NCBI GenBank assembly: GCA_021495925.1 | Contig: JAKEKT010000017.1 | Coordinates: forward strand, 124,001 to 188,000 | Reading direction: 5' to 3' | Origin: Diplodia intermedia | Lineage: Eukaryota; Ascomycota; Dothideomycetes; Botryosphaeriales; Botryosphaeriaceae | DNA length: 64,000 nucleotides | Position numbers and translations under genes: made by a program | Notes under the pieces: generated by a model | Database searches by the model: none | What the model saw: only the letters and a program-made list of their open reading frames with translations | What the model was told of the DNA's origin: nothing | Shown: positions 1-12,385 of the stretch, in pieces | Numbering within the stretch: position 1 is the first letter of the stretch | Layout: each line of letters opens with the position of its first letter

Positions 1-2358
1 GCCGAAGCACATTCGTCCGTCGCGACCTATTACTGCGACACGACCGCACCGTCCACGCAAAGGACGGTGGCGTGCCACTCCACAGCGAGGTCAAGCGCCG
101 CGCCGCCCCCAAGGCCAGCGACATCCCTGTCGCCGGGCCTTCGAAGCCCTCGATCGGACTCGACACTGCGACTCTCGAACAGATAGAAGCGAGCAGCGAT
201 GGAATGGTGGACATTGAGACAGCCGCCATGCTGGTCACCGACTTCCACCACAAGGCCATGGCCAGCCAGGAGCCCGATTCCGCGATCGATGCACCAGAAA
301 CGGTCATATCGCCTCACGGTCCCGCGCTCCTCGAGCCTTCGGTCGGTTACCCGTCCGGTCCCGTATCGCTCCCTCAGATGCCCATGTGGGATTCAATGCT
401 GCCTCATCCGGTTGAGGGGGGCAAATCGCACTCTGTCACTTCGAGCATGTCCGGCTCGCAGGATTCGCATATGACCTTCAACAGTGTCGGCGCGCAAGGA
501 CACCCGAACCAGTTGGCGCCCATCATGGAGCGTCAACCTTCGTCTGGCGATGGGCTGGCCCCCTCCTTCCCGTCCCTTCAGAGCTCTCTCCAGGGATCCG
601 GGCTCGCCACTCCCGGTGCCTTGTCACCCTACCCGTTGATGGGTCCTGTGTCCCCGGTTGACTACCGCCGCTCGCCTGGTCCTAGCCAGGCACTGACAAT
701 GGCGAAGGCTCCTCAACTCGAATCGGAAGAGGCTTGCAGCAGAATTCTCGAGAACATCAAGCACTGCGACAGCGAAGGCATTCTGCTCGATACTTTCCAA
801 TTGCCGAGCGTGGCCCTCCTGAACCGGTACCTGTCGACGTACTTCAACCTGTTCCACCACCACCTGCCATTCTTGCATCCTGCGTCGTACGATCCGACCG
901 AAATATCCGCGCCGTTACTTTTGGCCGTCCTTTCGATCGGTGCCCTGTACACCTTTGACCAGGACCAGGCATACATGTTGCACATTGGTGCGAAGGTGCT
1001 CGTCAATCAGTTTTTGCAGAACAAGGAGAACTTCAGCTCTCGGAAGTGTCCCCTATGGCTCATGCAATCGACCCTTCTCAACATGATCTTTGCCTCGTGG
1101 AGTGGTGACCCCAAGGGTCTGGAGTGGGCTTGTTCGATCAAGAGTCTGCTTGCCAACATGGTTGCCGGTAACCGTTACGAGCTGAAGCTCCGTACCGAAG
1201 CTCGCAACGGTGCTCACCCGACGCATGAGGAGTGGATCGAGGACGAACAGTGCCGACGTACTTACTACGCCGTCTACATCTTCTTCGGTCTCCTCACCAT
1301 GACGTACAACCATACGCCTGCCATCAGCTTCAACGAGTTCGACACCCTGGAATTGCCCTCGTCCGAAACCCTATGGAACGTGGATCCTTCCGATGACGAG
1401 TCTTGGCGCGACAACTTGGCCGCCTCGAACATCATCACGTTCCGCCAGGCGCACGACAACCTCTTCCAAGGAGAAACAGCTCGCTACAGTGCATTTGCGA
1501 CTCGCGTCATGATCAATGCACTCTTCTTGGAAGTCTGGTACCACAAGCGCAGCCCCGAGGCTCTTCAAGACGTGGTCACCGAGTACAAGCTTCGTCTTGC
1601 TCTCGAGACCTGGGAGAAGTCCCTCGAGATCTGTGAGCCGGAGACTGTGGTTGTCAAGTTGAGTGCGCCGCACAAGGGCCACCCTCTCATTTTCAATGCC
1701 ATGGCGATGTACCGCAACACACGCGCCCGTCTGCTGGTCGATCTCAAGTCCGTCCAGGAAGCGCTCCGCTACCACGATTCGTACGAGGTTGCAGCTTCCA
1801 TGACCAATGCCCGCGATAAGGTGAAGCGTTCGCAAGAGATGATCAAGGTCATCCAGGAATGCTTCGACTGCATCGAGGTCGCGGCCGTGCAAGGCATTCG
1901 CTGGGTTGCTCGGACGTCGGCAACCAACTGGAGCATTGAGCATCCGCTTTGCGGCATGGACCTGATGGTCATTCTCACGCTTTGGCTCTATCGCCTGGAA
2001 CATGACGAAGAGCCGGCCACTGAGGAAGAACTCGCCATGTACAACAAGCTCAGGAATCTGTTCGACGACGATTCCGTGGATGTTTATGGCTCCAAGTTGA
2101 GCTCGACTGTTGCTCGCCTCTGGGGCAGCATGATTGACGAAGTTGTCGTCTGGGGGTAAGCTGGACCCCTTTCCGCACTTGAATCCGCATGGATGCTAAC
2201 TCGATCGCAGCATTACCAAACTTATGGGCGAAGCGTTCAAGCTCCACTCCCAAGCTCTCGTTGGCTACGAGGACGCCATGTCCTCCCGCTCGGGTTCTCC
2301 TACTCCCTCGATACCCACTCAGCCTGTCCAGGTTCTTGAGATGCAAATGGCGTATTAG
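1..2358 (+). CDS. C2H2 zinc-finger / fungal-specific transcription factor, 5' partial
   Basis: The reading frame is open from the left edge, so the start lies outside the window. The first visible residues (RSTFVRRDLLLRHDRTVHAK) are the end of a C2H2 finger (F-x5-L-x2-H-x4-H); a Ser/Pro-rich stretch follows. From about 700 to 1900 comes a fungal-specific transcription factor region (LNRYLSTYFNLFHHHLPFLHP, LLLAVLSIGALY, WACSIKSLLANM, EEWIEDEQCRRTYYAVYIFF). An intron at 2156-2210 (GTAAGC, branch GCTAAC, GCAG) joins GG to C and gives a last exon ending EMQMAY at 2356-2358. Without it the protein would stop at once at TAA. C2H2 fingers followed by this domain occur in nuclear regulators of the Klf1/AmdX type; which orthologue cannot be told. 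Likely a sequence-specific regulator of transcription. Confidence 0.85.
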
Positions 2359-3919
2359 GGGGTTGCTTTTCTCTAATGATTTTCATGACATTATTTCCCG
2401 TATCCTCAGTCTGGCTTTTGCGCGTTTTCCATTCTACCCCTAGATTGGCCTCACACTTTTCTCACGTCTCCTCTCTGCTTTCGGGTAATGGGCATGGTTG
2501 AGAGCTTGTTTGTTTCCCGCTGTTAATGGTTCCATGGCTTTTTCCTTTTTCCTTGACGTTGCATTCTGGTTCTGCATCTTGTGGAGCGTCTTACACTGTT
2601 ATTCCCTCTCCAAGATACCGTGGTTAATTTGTTTCAAAACTGGGGGACTCCGGCGAACACTGGTTGGGTTGGGCTGGCTTGGCTTAGGTGTGGGCTTGTC
2701 TGTACACCTTCGAGCTCAGGCTCCTCGTTTCCTATCTCTCTTTCCTCTCTTCCTTTCTGATACCTCCCGTCACGTTTCATGGCAGGCAGCACATTTTGCT
2801 GGCTGGCCCCACGTATGTGTTGTGCTCCTCCCCCCGGTTTTGTTGGATTACGCATGTCTACGGCACCGCTCTATAATACCACCCTCATCGTTTTTGTTTT
2901 CCGGTGTCATTCTTTCGTTTGCCAATATACCATGTTCAATGCACTGTTTTGCTGTTGATTGTTTCGTTTGGGTGTCTTTTGCTGCTCGCAGTCTGTTGCA
3001 TCGCTCTGGGAACGGGCGTCTGCGATGGGATGGGGACAGATGGTAGATGCTTGCCAACTTCTTTCCTGTATCATTATGTCGTTAAAATTGCTTTTGCTCT
3101 CGCCCAAACCGAATCCGTACATGATGACCTGTGACACGGTAGTGATGCTTGGACCCGCTCTTCAAGGAAAGGAGATTGGGGGAAGAATGGCCGTGTTGCT
3201 CATGGTGGTACAAGAATATTGGATCGGCCGGAGGTGGGCATGGTTGGGAAAGCATACTCACGCCATTGTTTGCAACCCATGTTGTTGACGTCAAAGTACC
3301 GCGTCGGATGCAGCAGAGGCTTTGCGTAGCCGTGGTTCCCCTAGCCGTAGGCGCCGGTTCCTGCAGGCGGGTCTGGTACGGTACAACGGCGGGGATGCCG
3401 CGTCCCTGGTTTGGCGGGCGCTGACAGACGCGCCGCGGGACCCGCCACCAGGTGCCTCATACTGCGGAAAACAGGCTTGGCGCGACACAGGCAGGTACGA
3501 ATGAGGGGCAGGCCGCAGCAGCGGTCGGTGTGAATCGGCCATAATTAGACACGAGGCGGAAGCCGGGGCGAGACCGAGCCGGGCAAGGCGCTGGCTGGGT
3601 GCAAGCGGAGAGCGCCAAGCATGTTTGGCCCCTGCCTCGCGCAGTTCAGGCGATGCGGGCGCTCCACAGCAAACTCCCACCACCGAGCCTCACCACCACC
3701 GCCCTCGCCGATCGCTCCGCGGCTCGCCTGCCCCTCCAGCCGCTGCAGCATCTCTACGCCTCCATTCGCTCGCTACCCTCGCTGCGCTCGCCGTCGCGAC
3801 TCCTCCCCCCTCACCGCTCGCTCCGCGCCACCGCCCCAGCCTCCCAACCTCGCCGTCCGCCGCCAGCCTATTCCTACAACCGCCACTTACACTTCGGCCC
3901 GCGCTATACCGTCGCCGCC
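2359..3919. other. Intergenic spacer, no supported gene
   Basis: T-rich then GC-rich sequence between the transcription factor and Chs7. Open frames here overlap one another in several frames and show no domain-like or codon-like signal. It should hold the 3' UTR of the upstream gene and, from about 3600, the CT-rich 5' UTR and promoter of the Chs7 gene. Confidence 0.6.
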
Positions 3920-5016
3920 ATGGGTTTCGGCGACTTCGACTCGATATGCGAGAAGGCGCCAATCCCGCTCTGTTCGCTGGTTGGGCGCTCGAGTCTGACG
4001 TCCACCGGCACCGGCATCCAAGCGACGTGCTATGCGCGATCTATTGAGCTGGCCAATACCATGATCTTCGAGACTGCTGCCGACTTCATGCACATTCTGG
4101 CCCTCATTATGACCGTCATCATGATCGTCCATGTGCGCTCAAAGTTTACCGCTGTCGGTACGTACTGCAAGACTTGGGCAATTCGCGCCGGGAACCAGTG
4201 CTGACGAGCCCCGCGCAGGCCGCAAGGAGATCACAACCTTCTTCTACATTTTCATGATGCTGACCATTTTTTCCTTGCTGCTCGATGCGGGCGTCGTGCC
4301 TCCAGGCAGTGGCGCATTCCCGTACTTTGCTGCCGCCCAGAACGGCCTGTCGTCTGCCCTGTGCACTTGCCTGCTGATCAATGGCTTCGTCGGCTTCCAG
4401 CTGTACGAGGATGGCACAACTCTTTCGGTGTGGCTGCTGCGCTTGTGCTCCGTCGGCATGTTCATCGTCTCAGGCGCCGTGTCACTCCTGACGTTCAAGG
4501 GCTGGGGCGGCTTGGGCCCCGACAACACCATCGGCCTGTTCGTCGTGGTCTATATCTTCAACGCCATCTTTCTGTTCATCTATGTCGTACTTCAGCTTAT
4601 GCTGGTTGTCAACACACTTCAGGACCGATGGCCTCTTGGCCATATCATCTTCGGTGTGTTCTTCTTCGTCATTGGCCAGGTCATCTTGTATGTCCTTAAC
4701 GACACCATTTGCGAGGGCGCCGCACACTATCTGGACGGATTGTTTTTCTCCACCATCTGTAATCTTCTTGGCGTCATGATGGTCTACAAGGTATGTTTCT
4801 CAGGAGCGTTGTGCGTGCCACGGCAGATTCTAATCATCCCTACAGTACTGGGATTCCATCACCAAGGAAGATCTCGAGTTCAGCGTCGGTGTCAAGGCTC
4901 ACACTTGGGAAGTCAAGGAGCTGCTGCCCGAGGAGGACCGCAAGACCAGCTACTACGACTCGGAGTATCCCAGCGGGTACCCGCCCTCCAACCGCTACTC
5001 ACACGCCGGCTACTAG
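3920..5016 (+). CDS. CHS7: Chitin synthase export chaperone Chs7
   Basis: Exons 3920-4157, 4219-4790 and 4846-5016 give a 326-residue protein, the usual length for Chs7. The start MGFGDFDSICEKAPIPLCSL is characteristic of the family. Seven or so hydrophobic segments follow (for example TAADFMHILALIMTVIMIVH, FFYIFMMLTIFSLLLDAG, ILYVLNDTICEGAAHYLDGL), then a short polar tail ending in Tyr/Ser/Pro-rich sequence. Introns: 4158-4218 (GTACGT...GCAG) and 4791-4845 (GTATGT, TAAT, ACAG). In yeast Chs7 is an ER membrane protein needed for chitin synthase III (Chs3) to leave the ER; filamentous fungi use the same family for hyphal wall chitin. ATG context is GCCGCCATGG. Neighbouring GT2 and GH16 genes also concern wall glycans, but nothing shows co-regulation. 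Confidence 0.95.
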
Positions 5017-5990
5017 TCGCGAAGTATGACCCTTGGGGTTTTCTTTCAGTGGTAGTCGTAGCCTACCCCTTCCTCATGAGATTCTGACGCGGTGCATGAT
5101 TTGGCGTTACTGGTAGCCGCGAGATACCTTTGGTTTTCTACGAACATATATGTTTCTTTCCTTCCGTTCGGATGACAGCAACAATTTCCCCCTCTTTTTA
5201 GGAAAATATCTGGTTTGGGCGATTTTCTGTAGGGTTTCCGGGACTGGACATGGGGAAATCTTCACGCCCTGCCTATCTATTTCAGCGAGGAGCTGTTTCG
5301 ACACTTATTTAATTAATGTTTGTAGTCGCGTTCTAGCGTAACAACAACACTAGTAATGTAGACAACCCGCACGTAAGCAGTGCACGTCAAGAAAGAGATC
5401 GGACCCGCTCAGCTGCTGCTAGTGCCTAAAGTTGATGAATTATTAAGCCGTGAGCGGAGATTCTAACACGTGTGGGAATCCAACGCTCTCACGTTGTTCT
5501 CTGACTTCGTTTTTCACTGACTTCGAAGCTGCCGCCGGGATTCCCTGGTCTGGACGGGACTGAAAGGTCACGGCGTTGGGTGGTAGAGGGGACCAGAAAG
5601 CAAAGGAAAGTGGTCGGAAAAGGGGAAGGGGCCTCCGAAACCATCTTCGCGGTTCCAAGGATTCCATCCCGGTCATTGCGCCCATTGGGGGGAGGGGCTA
5701 TTCCACCAAGTCAGAGACCACACACAAATGACAAGCTGCCCGAGAGTCACCGGCGGGGTAATATTGATTTGTCCTGCCTTCCTACGAACTTTGCCTTGCA
5801 TAAGAAGTTTGATTAAAGAAGGTCAGAAGGAATACAAAGAGCACGATTACAGACTTAAAGAAGTCTCTTCTGACACAAAACGGCACAAGAAGAAACGGAA
5901 AAAGAACGAATGCAAGTAAGCCCACCATCGTCCCGACCAAGCTCATCGTCTCGAAAAGAAGAGACGTGGTCCCGCCTCGGCGTCGCTCGC
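5017..5990. other. Intergenic spacer between convergent genes
   Basis: About 1 kb between the 3' ends of Chs7 (+) and the GT2 gene (-). No coding signal is seen on either strand; only 3' UTRs are expected. Confidence 0.6.
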
Positions 5991-8900
5991 TCAGAACAGA
6001 CCCAGCGCGAACTACAACACCAAAAAGTCATTATCGGCACCACATATTCCTCAAGGCCCCACCCAGCCAGCAAGAAGGGAGGGAAGAAGGAGGGAAGAAA
6101 CACTTACGGGCAACAGCGCATGACAGCCAATCTGATTCGCGACGGGCACGATGGCGGCGAAATCCTCGATGCGCCAGCCCCTCGGGGCGTAGCAAGCCAG
6201 ATACACCATGGCGGCGGCGACGGCCGCGCAAAACGCATACATGTACTTGAAGTCGCGCACGATGCGGTCGAGGCCGGCCCTGAAGCCTCCGCCGGCGCCG
6301 TTGGGCGCCAGCTCCTTTGCCGTCGTGGTCCACTCCATGGGCACGCCGAGGAAGTGGCAGGCGATGGCGGCGGCGAGGTGGAACGAGAGGCCGCCGAAGA
6401 ACAACAAAAACATGGGCGTCCACCGGGCCGTCTCGAGCAGGGCGGCGGCGAAGGTGGCGTGGCCGAGGCGGTGGCGCAGCATGGCGTGGCCGAAGGGCGA
6501 CAGCGCGTTGAAGACGGCGGCCATGCCGACGAAGATCTGCCACGACGTGAGGTAGAACTGGTCGACGGCGGCGCCGGCCCAGCCGACGAGCAGGTAGTTG
6601 GCCAGCGTGAGCGGGACGGCCGACGCGATGGCGTAGTAGGTGCCGATGTACGCCAGGATCGTCGCCTTGGACGTCGCCTTGATGGGCGAGCGCAGGAAGC
6701 GCCGGAAGAGCGGCGTGAGCGGCCCGTGGGTCGGCCACCGCCGCAGCGGGTGGAAGACGAGCTCGTTGCAGCCGTACGCGTACTTGGTCCACCTCGAGAG
6801 CTCGTCGTATATCGTGAGTGAGACGCCTTCCTTGAAGCCGCCCGAGTGGTAGGTCGCGAGGCGGACGACGAAGTCGGACATCTGCAGGCGGAGCGAGACG
6901 TCAAAGTCCTCGGAGACGTGGGCGTCGGACCAGAACTTGGTCATCTGGTCCTCTTCGTCGAACCAGGAGATGCTTTGGATGGCTTTCCAGCGCATGAAGG
7001 TGTTGTGGCCGACAAAGGGGGCGCAATCGCCGTTGCCGACGGCGAATTGGATGCTCGTGTAGATGAGGTTCGTGAAGTACGTGATTCCGTTTTCGAAAAC
7101 GTTGTTGACGACCTGGAGGATCCCAGAGGCGTGCTGCAGCAGGGCAACTTCAGGAGACTCGTGCATCTCCAGTGCTCCATAGAGCAGGCAGTCTTCTGGC
7201 ACGCGAGTATCAGAGTCGATGATAAGAATGAGCTCTCCGAGACGCACATTCCCACCAGCCCATGTTCGGCCTTGGTCCTTTTCCACGACAGCATCACGAG
7301 CCTTCTCATACAAGCTCGCCTCCTCTTCAATGGAAAGGTCGTCCTGGGTACATCCACGCTCGGCGCATACAAGATCCACAATCTTTTGAAGCTCGTCTTC
7401 AACCCGCAACGAGAAATCCAGACAGTAATTCATGTTGGAGGCTTTCTTGAACTGGCCCTTGCGAACAAAGTGAATCTCCCATTTTGTTGCATCGGGGTTC
7501 TCATTTTGCTTCGGACGGGCGCACCAGCCGATATCATTGAGCTCATAATAGGCCTTGCGAGCCTCTTGCAGGTCTTCCTTGACAAGCCGCATGCCGTCAT
7601 CATTGACATAGATCGATGCCGTACCACCGTGTTCTTCGTAATGCTTGACTGCTTTGAGCAATGTCTCGACTGTCGGGATGATGACACTGCAGCAGATTAG
7701 CGGCTAATTTCCCGTGGAGCGGCGCATTGCGTACCCCTTCAAACCTTCCTTGTAGACAGGCATCTGTATCGTCACGTGCGGCAATTCATAGTCCGGATGT
7801 CGTCCAAGTTTGGGTGCTTTGGCTGTGCCATCGTATTAGTAAAGCCTCGGCATCTTGTAGGCGCCCAATACCGGAATAGAACATGCTGTTGCTCTGGACA
7901 CCGGACAACGGGCCGAAAAGCTGGAAGAGCGATCCAGTGATGACGATCATGAAGAACTGGAGTAAGCGAGCGTAAGTCATCTGTGCATGCTGACAGCCGA
8001 GCCCCCCGGTCTGCTGCAGGAACACGCGTGTTTCTTACCAGTGAGAAGCTCGCAAAGAGCGGGACCATTGCGAGCTTGATTGAACGTCAGCTGTCGTCAG
8101 ACTTCTGCATCCAAAGGGACGATGTGGATCTCACCAATGCAAAGCGCACGTAATTTCCGTCATATCGGACTTCGGTCAGAAGCTTCAGAGGTCAACTGCT
8201 ATGGAAGAAGTACGAGCGAAGGAAGTGCACTTACTTTTGCAACGCAGGCCATCTCGACGACGACAACGAGGATCATTGCAAGGCCCACGATGACTGCATG
8301 AGTGAGGAGAAAAGGTCTCTTGGGAACCTCCAAACCATCTCGCTCAGGATCAAAGAGCTTCTCCCCCTGGTCCTCCCGTTCGAGAGCAGAGTCGATGACT
8401 TTCCTCTTCTCATCGATGGCAAAGTCTACGATTGGGGCTGTAGGGAAATATGGCGGCTGAGGTTCTTCTGCGTAGATGGAGCTTCCCCTCCTTCCAATGG
8501 TCTCGCGGTGGGTAGCAGCCATCAGAGGTGTAGGCATCTGAGCTTCCAGAACCTACAATTTGTTCAGTATTGATCATGAGTAGTTCGAGTGATGGCCTTA
8601 CTGTGTCAAACAACCGGGTTTCGATGTCTGAGCCATGGGTGAGGATGCCGGACACGGTTCTGCCCCAGAGGAGGAGGAAGTGCTCTTTGCGGCAGAGGCA
8701 CATGTAGGAGTCTCTTTTGATCGTTGCCCTTCCTGAAACGATGTCTTCCACGGAATCTATGATCGGTAAAACCGCTCTTCTGTATGGATCGAGGAGAACT
8801 TCAGTCTGAAGAGGCGGCATCTGCTGGAGAAGTTGGCCAACGATTTCAGATGACATGGTGAATGCCACCATAGCTCCAAGCACTTCGGCTGCCCGGACAA

Positions 8901-9279
8901 CTTGCAGGTTGACAAGGACGGGTTCAGCGGAGTAGGAGCCATCAGGACGCTGGAGAAGGACTCCGAGGCTTTCGGCGCTGCAGTCAATGATGCCGGACTC
9001 ATCCTCAGCCGGCTCGAGCCACTTGTGCTGGTCACATTTCTTGTGCAGATACTTTACAGCCTGGATTCCTGGTAAGTGGCGGATCGCAATGAGTGAAGGG
9101 GCAAAACAAACCGCTGCGTGTGGGTCCTGGTCCTCTGAACGGCCCAAGGCGATGCTTGAGGCTGTCGTGCTTCGCCTATCATCCAAAATGTAAGGAGGAC
9201 CGCTGGAGGACTTTACAACCGGAGAGGGGTTGCGGTTAGTCAAGTCGAAAGCGATATCATTGGGGCTTAGCAAAGCCAT
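5991..9279 (-). CDS. Membrane GT2 polysaccharide synthase-like glycosyltransferase
   Basis: Eight exons on the minus strand: 9279-8602, 8552-8235, 8182-8135, 8074-8039, 7956-7872, 7822-7735, 7686-6108 and 6011-5991, about 950 residues. Frame and protein continuity set each junction; two acceptors are AAG (8183, 8075). The short last exon (FALGLF) is the least certain. The long N-terminal part (1-300) is cytosolic-looking; membrane segments follow at about 307-332 and 340-385. The catalytic domain starts at ELPHVTIQMPVYKEGL (about residue 400). It has NDDG (446), DSDTRVPED (575) and SEDFD (677), the acidic residues expected in family 2 glycosyltransferases. At the QxxRW position it reads ELSRW (715). 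Five or so C-terminal membrane helices follow. Related to cellulose/chitin/hyaluronan synthase-type enzymes; the product glycan is unknown. It is not a standard chitin synthase. Confidence 0.85.
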
Positions 9280-10647
9280 TGAAAGCGAGCGTGGTAACGA
9301 ACGTGGTAAAGAGGGTGAAGAAAGACGGAAAAGAAAGTTTGAGAGAAGGGAGTAGGATTAGGCAAAGGAGAACGGATACTCAGCGTGGACCAGACCGCAT
9401 GAATTGGGTGCATAAGTAGCATGTAATCAAGATATGACAACATTCACGCGGAGAAAGGGGCTTCCAAGCCATATTGCTTTGCAAATAGCTAAGACAGACT
9501 AGATCTGAGGCTGGATATAACTGTGGCTTGGAGGTGGATTCGAAGATGATGAAGATGAAGGTGGCTTCCCCGTTCCCGAGACATGACTGACAAGGCAGGC
9601 GCGTGCAGAGGTCGAGGCGATGCAATTGGTCGCTCAGCTGCAGGGGAGCCACTCAAGCCAGGCCAGCCAGGGCGCAAGACAGCCGACGAGATGATTGGGG
9701 TGAATGCGTCAGTAGCCAGGGTGATGGAAGTGGAGGGGATGAATCGGATGATGATAGGTGAGACGGGCGCCGGGTTGGACTCTTGCGCGCCAACGCTCGG
9801 GCCACCGCTGCCCCTCGGTGCCTGCCGTGGCTGCCGTGGCTGCACCCGTCTCCTCCTCACTTCTCTTCTCGCGTCCATCGTCCGGTGCACCTTTTACGCC
9901 TTTTACGCCCAAGAGCTCCAACCAGGGCCTCGTACCTGAAGGATCCATGCGATGCATGCAGGGCCCAGGGAAATCTCACCACTCGGGCGTCGACGGCTCT
10001 CTGCCGATCCCTGACGACGCAAATTTACCTTTTCCACGGCAGCTTGTCCAGTCAGATGCGTGCACGCTCTCGCTCGCTGCGCCGTGTGGCTTGCCTGCAG
10101 CCAACCGGAACAGCAAACGTGAGCGGGCAACCGTGGCACGGCGATCAATCTTGCAACAGTCTCGGGGCTTTGCAGAGAGGCTAACCTGCACACTGTCCGC
10201 AACAAAAGCAGCAAGCCCCGTGGCGCTCCAACTCTAATCTCACCCATCCGCTCCCGAGAAACCTATATCTCCCTTATTGGGGCACCAAACACCAAATCAA
10301 TCAGGCACTTCCGTACTCTCTCCGTCTGGGCTTCTGGTGCGCACCATGCCCAGCCACCAGCACCCAATGCCTCCTTCCTCCGTCTTGTATCTGAGCCGCC
10401 CACAAAGCCATTTCCGCAGCCTCCATCTCACTGAAATGTTGACTTTCTCACCACTTGGCCTGCTGCTGGTCCAGCTGACACAGGGGTTCTCCCTTCGGCA
10501 ACATGTGCAAAGGATTGTATGCGCTGTGGCTCTCGACAGTGCATAAGGCCGGCTCTGCTCTGCGCAACAATGCCCTGAGTTCTCAAGGTGGCATTGTGAC
10601 CTCCTATTACACTCCCATTCTTCGCTCTCTGGCCTCAGCCTCCAAAA
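9280..10647. promoter_or_regulatory. Divergent promoter region between GT2 and GH16 genes
   Basis: 1.37 kb between divergent start codons at 9279 (-) and 10648 (+). No gene is supported. CT-rich tracts sit upstream of the GH16 start (10250-10400). No specific binding site can be named. Confidence 0.45.
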
Positions 10648-12385
10648 ATGCTCAACAAACCGCACTTCGATCATTCTCAAAGTTCAAAGGCAGCAAGCAG
10701 TGGCAACGTAGAAGTGCTGTTTGAACAGCGACAACCCTCCCCGTTATCGCCGACCTTCCAGAGATCCGCCGATAATCCGTTTGCTACTCCGACAGCCCTC
10801 AGCCGTGGCACGAGCATCGTTAGCTCTCCGCGGACGCCGTTATCCGGACGGCAATCTTTGCATCCTCGTACACAGCCAGCCCACCTTCTCCTTGCAATTT
10901 TCCCTAACTGTTCGTAGTTGCTTCCACCCAGGGAACCCGCCGGCGCAAATTCAAGAGCTCGCGACTGAGGCCCGGAGAGTGAGCTTGCCTTGACAACCGT
11001 TCCTGTTGCCTTGTTGCTAAGTGTGCCCAGGTATGACGAGAAGCCATGGATGCGGGACAAGATCCCGAGAAGGGAGTGGGAAAAGGTTATCTTTTGGGGT
11101 GGTATCTTGCTCGGATTTGTCATTGGTGGCGCAATCTGCTTCCTATCGTGGATCAACGTGATGCACGGAGAGGTTCGTACAACTCAAGTCAAGTGCAACC
11201 AGGCTGCTCGGAGACGCTGATCGTGGTACCATTTAGTTCTGCCTCATGTACGAGGACGAATTCAGTGCCGGTATTGATGACAGCACGTGGAACTACGAGA
11301 TCCAACGTGGTGGCTTCGGCACCGGCTCCTTTGAATGGACGACCGACGACCCGAAGAACGTCTTCACCGACGGAGAAGGTCTACACATCGTGCCGACCCT
11401 GACCACGGAAAGCACAAACATCACACTCGACGAGATGTACGACAAGCACGTCGTGAACCTCACCACAGACGGCACATGCACGCACCCGCGCCTCGACATC
11501 GACGCCTGCTCCATCCGCAGCAACAAGACCGCCGGCGCCATCATCAACCCCGTCCGCAGCGCCCGCCTCAACACCCGCGGCAAGAAGACCATCAAGTACG
11601 GCAAGGTCGAAGTCGTCGCCAAGATGCCCAAGGGGGCGTGGCTGTGGCCGGCCATCTGGATGATGCCGGACGCCGACGTGTACGGCGCGTGGCCGCGCAG
11701 CGGCGAGATCGACATCGCCGAGAGCAGGGGCAACTACGGCGACGACTATCCGGACGGGCGCGACAGCGTCGTCAGCGCGCTGCACTGGGGCCCGCTGCCC
11801 GAGGCCGACGGCTTCTACAAGACCAGCGGCAAGCACAACATCCGCCGCACGGACTACACCGAGCGGTTCCACACGTACGGCCTCGAGTGGACGGAGGACT
11901 ATCTGTTTACGTACCTGGACAGCCGGCTCTTGGTAAGCTCCTTTCACTTTCTTCACTGCCGCCTTCCCCCCTTTGCTGCAGCCCTGTGGCACTTTGAAGT
12001 AGCATACCCGTCAACTAACCACACACACACAACACAGCAAGTCTTCTTCATCAAGTTCAACCACGGCTACAAGTCCATGTGGGACCGCGGCAACTTCGGC
12101 GAGACCAAGATCAACAAGTCGGCCCTCTTCGACCCGTGGTCGGCGACGGGCCGGCCCAACACGCCCTTCGACCAGGCCTTCTACCTCGTCCTCAACGTCG
12201 CCGTCGGCGGCACCAACGGCTTCTTCAAGGACGGCGTCGCCAACAAGCCCTGGGTCGACGCCAGCATCCACGCGCCCAAGGAGTTCTTCGATGCGCGCGA
12301 GTTGTGGCGGCACACGTGGCCGGATAGTAATGAGAGGGGGATGACGGTGAGGAAGGTGAAGATGTGGAGGCAGGGGGAGTGTTGA
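10648..12385 (+). CDS. Membrane-anchored GH16 beta-glucanase-like protein
   Basis: Five exons: 10648-10867, 10918-10978, 11031-11172, 11237-11932 and 12038-12385, 488 residues. The Ser/Pro-rich cytosolic N-terminus (NPFATPTALSRGTSIVSSPR) is followed by a basic stretch, EYDEKPW, and one membrane helix (about 113-134, VIFWGGILLGFVIGGAICFL), so it is a type II membrane protein. The GH16 domain begins at CLMYEDEFSAG. The active-site motif GEIDIAES (about 296-303) keeps both catalytic Glu residues. Other family blocks are LWPAIWMMP, WPRSGEID and FYLVLNVAVGGTNGFF. The architecture resembles fungal beta-glucan synthesis-associated (Kre6/Skn1-like) GH16 proteins that act on or help form wall beta-glucan. 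The start at 10648 and intron 10868-10917 are inferred; the rest is well supported by frame. Confidence 0.85.

Noticed and set aside
1371..2003. 210-codon minus-strand frame
   Set aside because: Antisense shadow of the fungal_trans regulator.
6104..6904. Long Arg/Ser-rich frames overlapping the GT2 gene on both strands
   Set aside because: Shadows of the GT2 coding frame in GC-rich sequence; the GT2 frame carries the conserved motifs.
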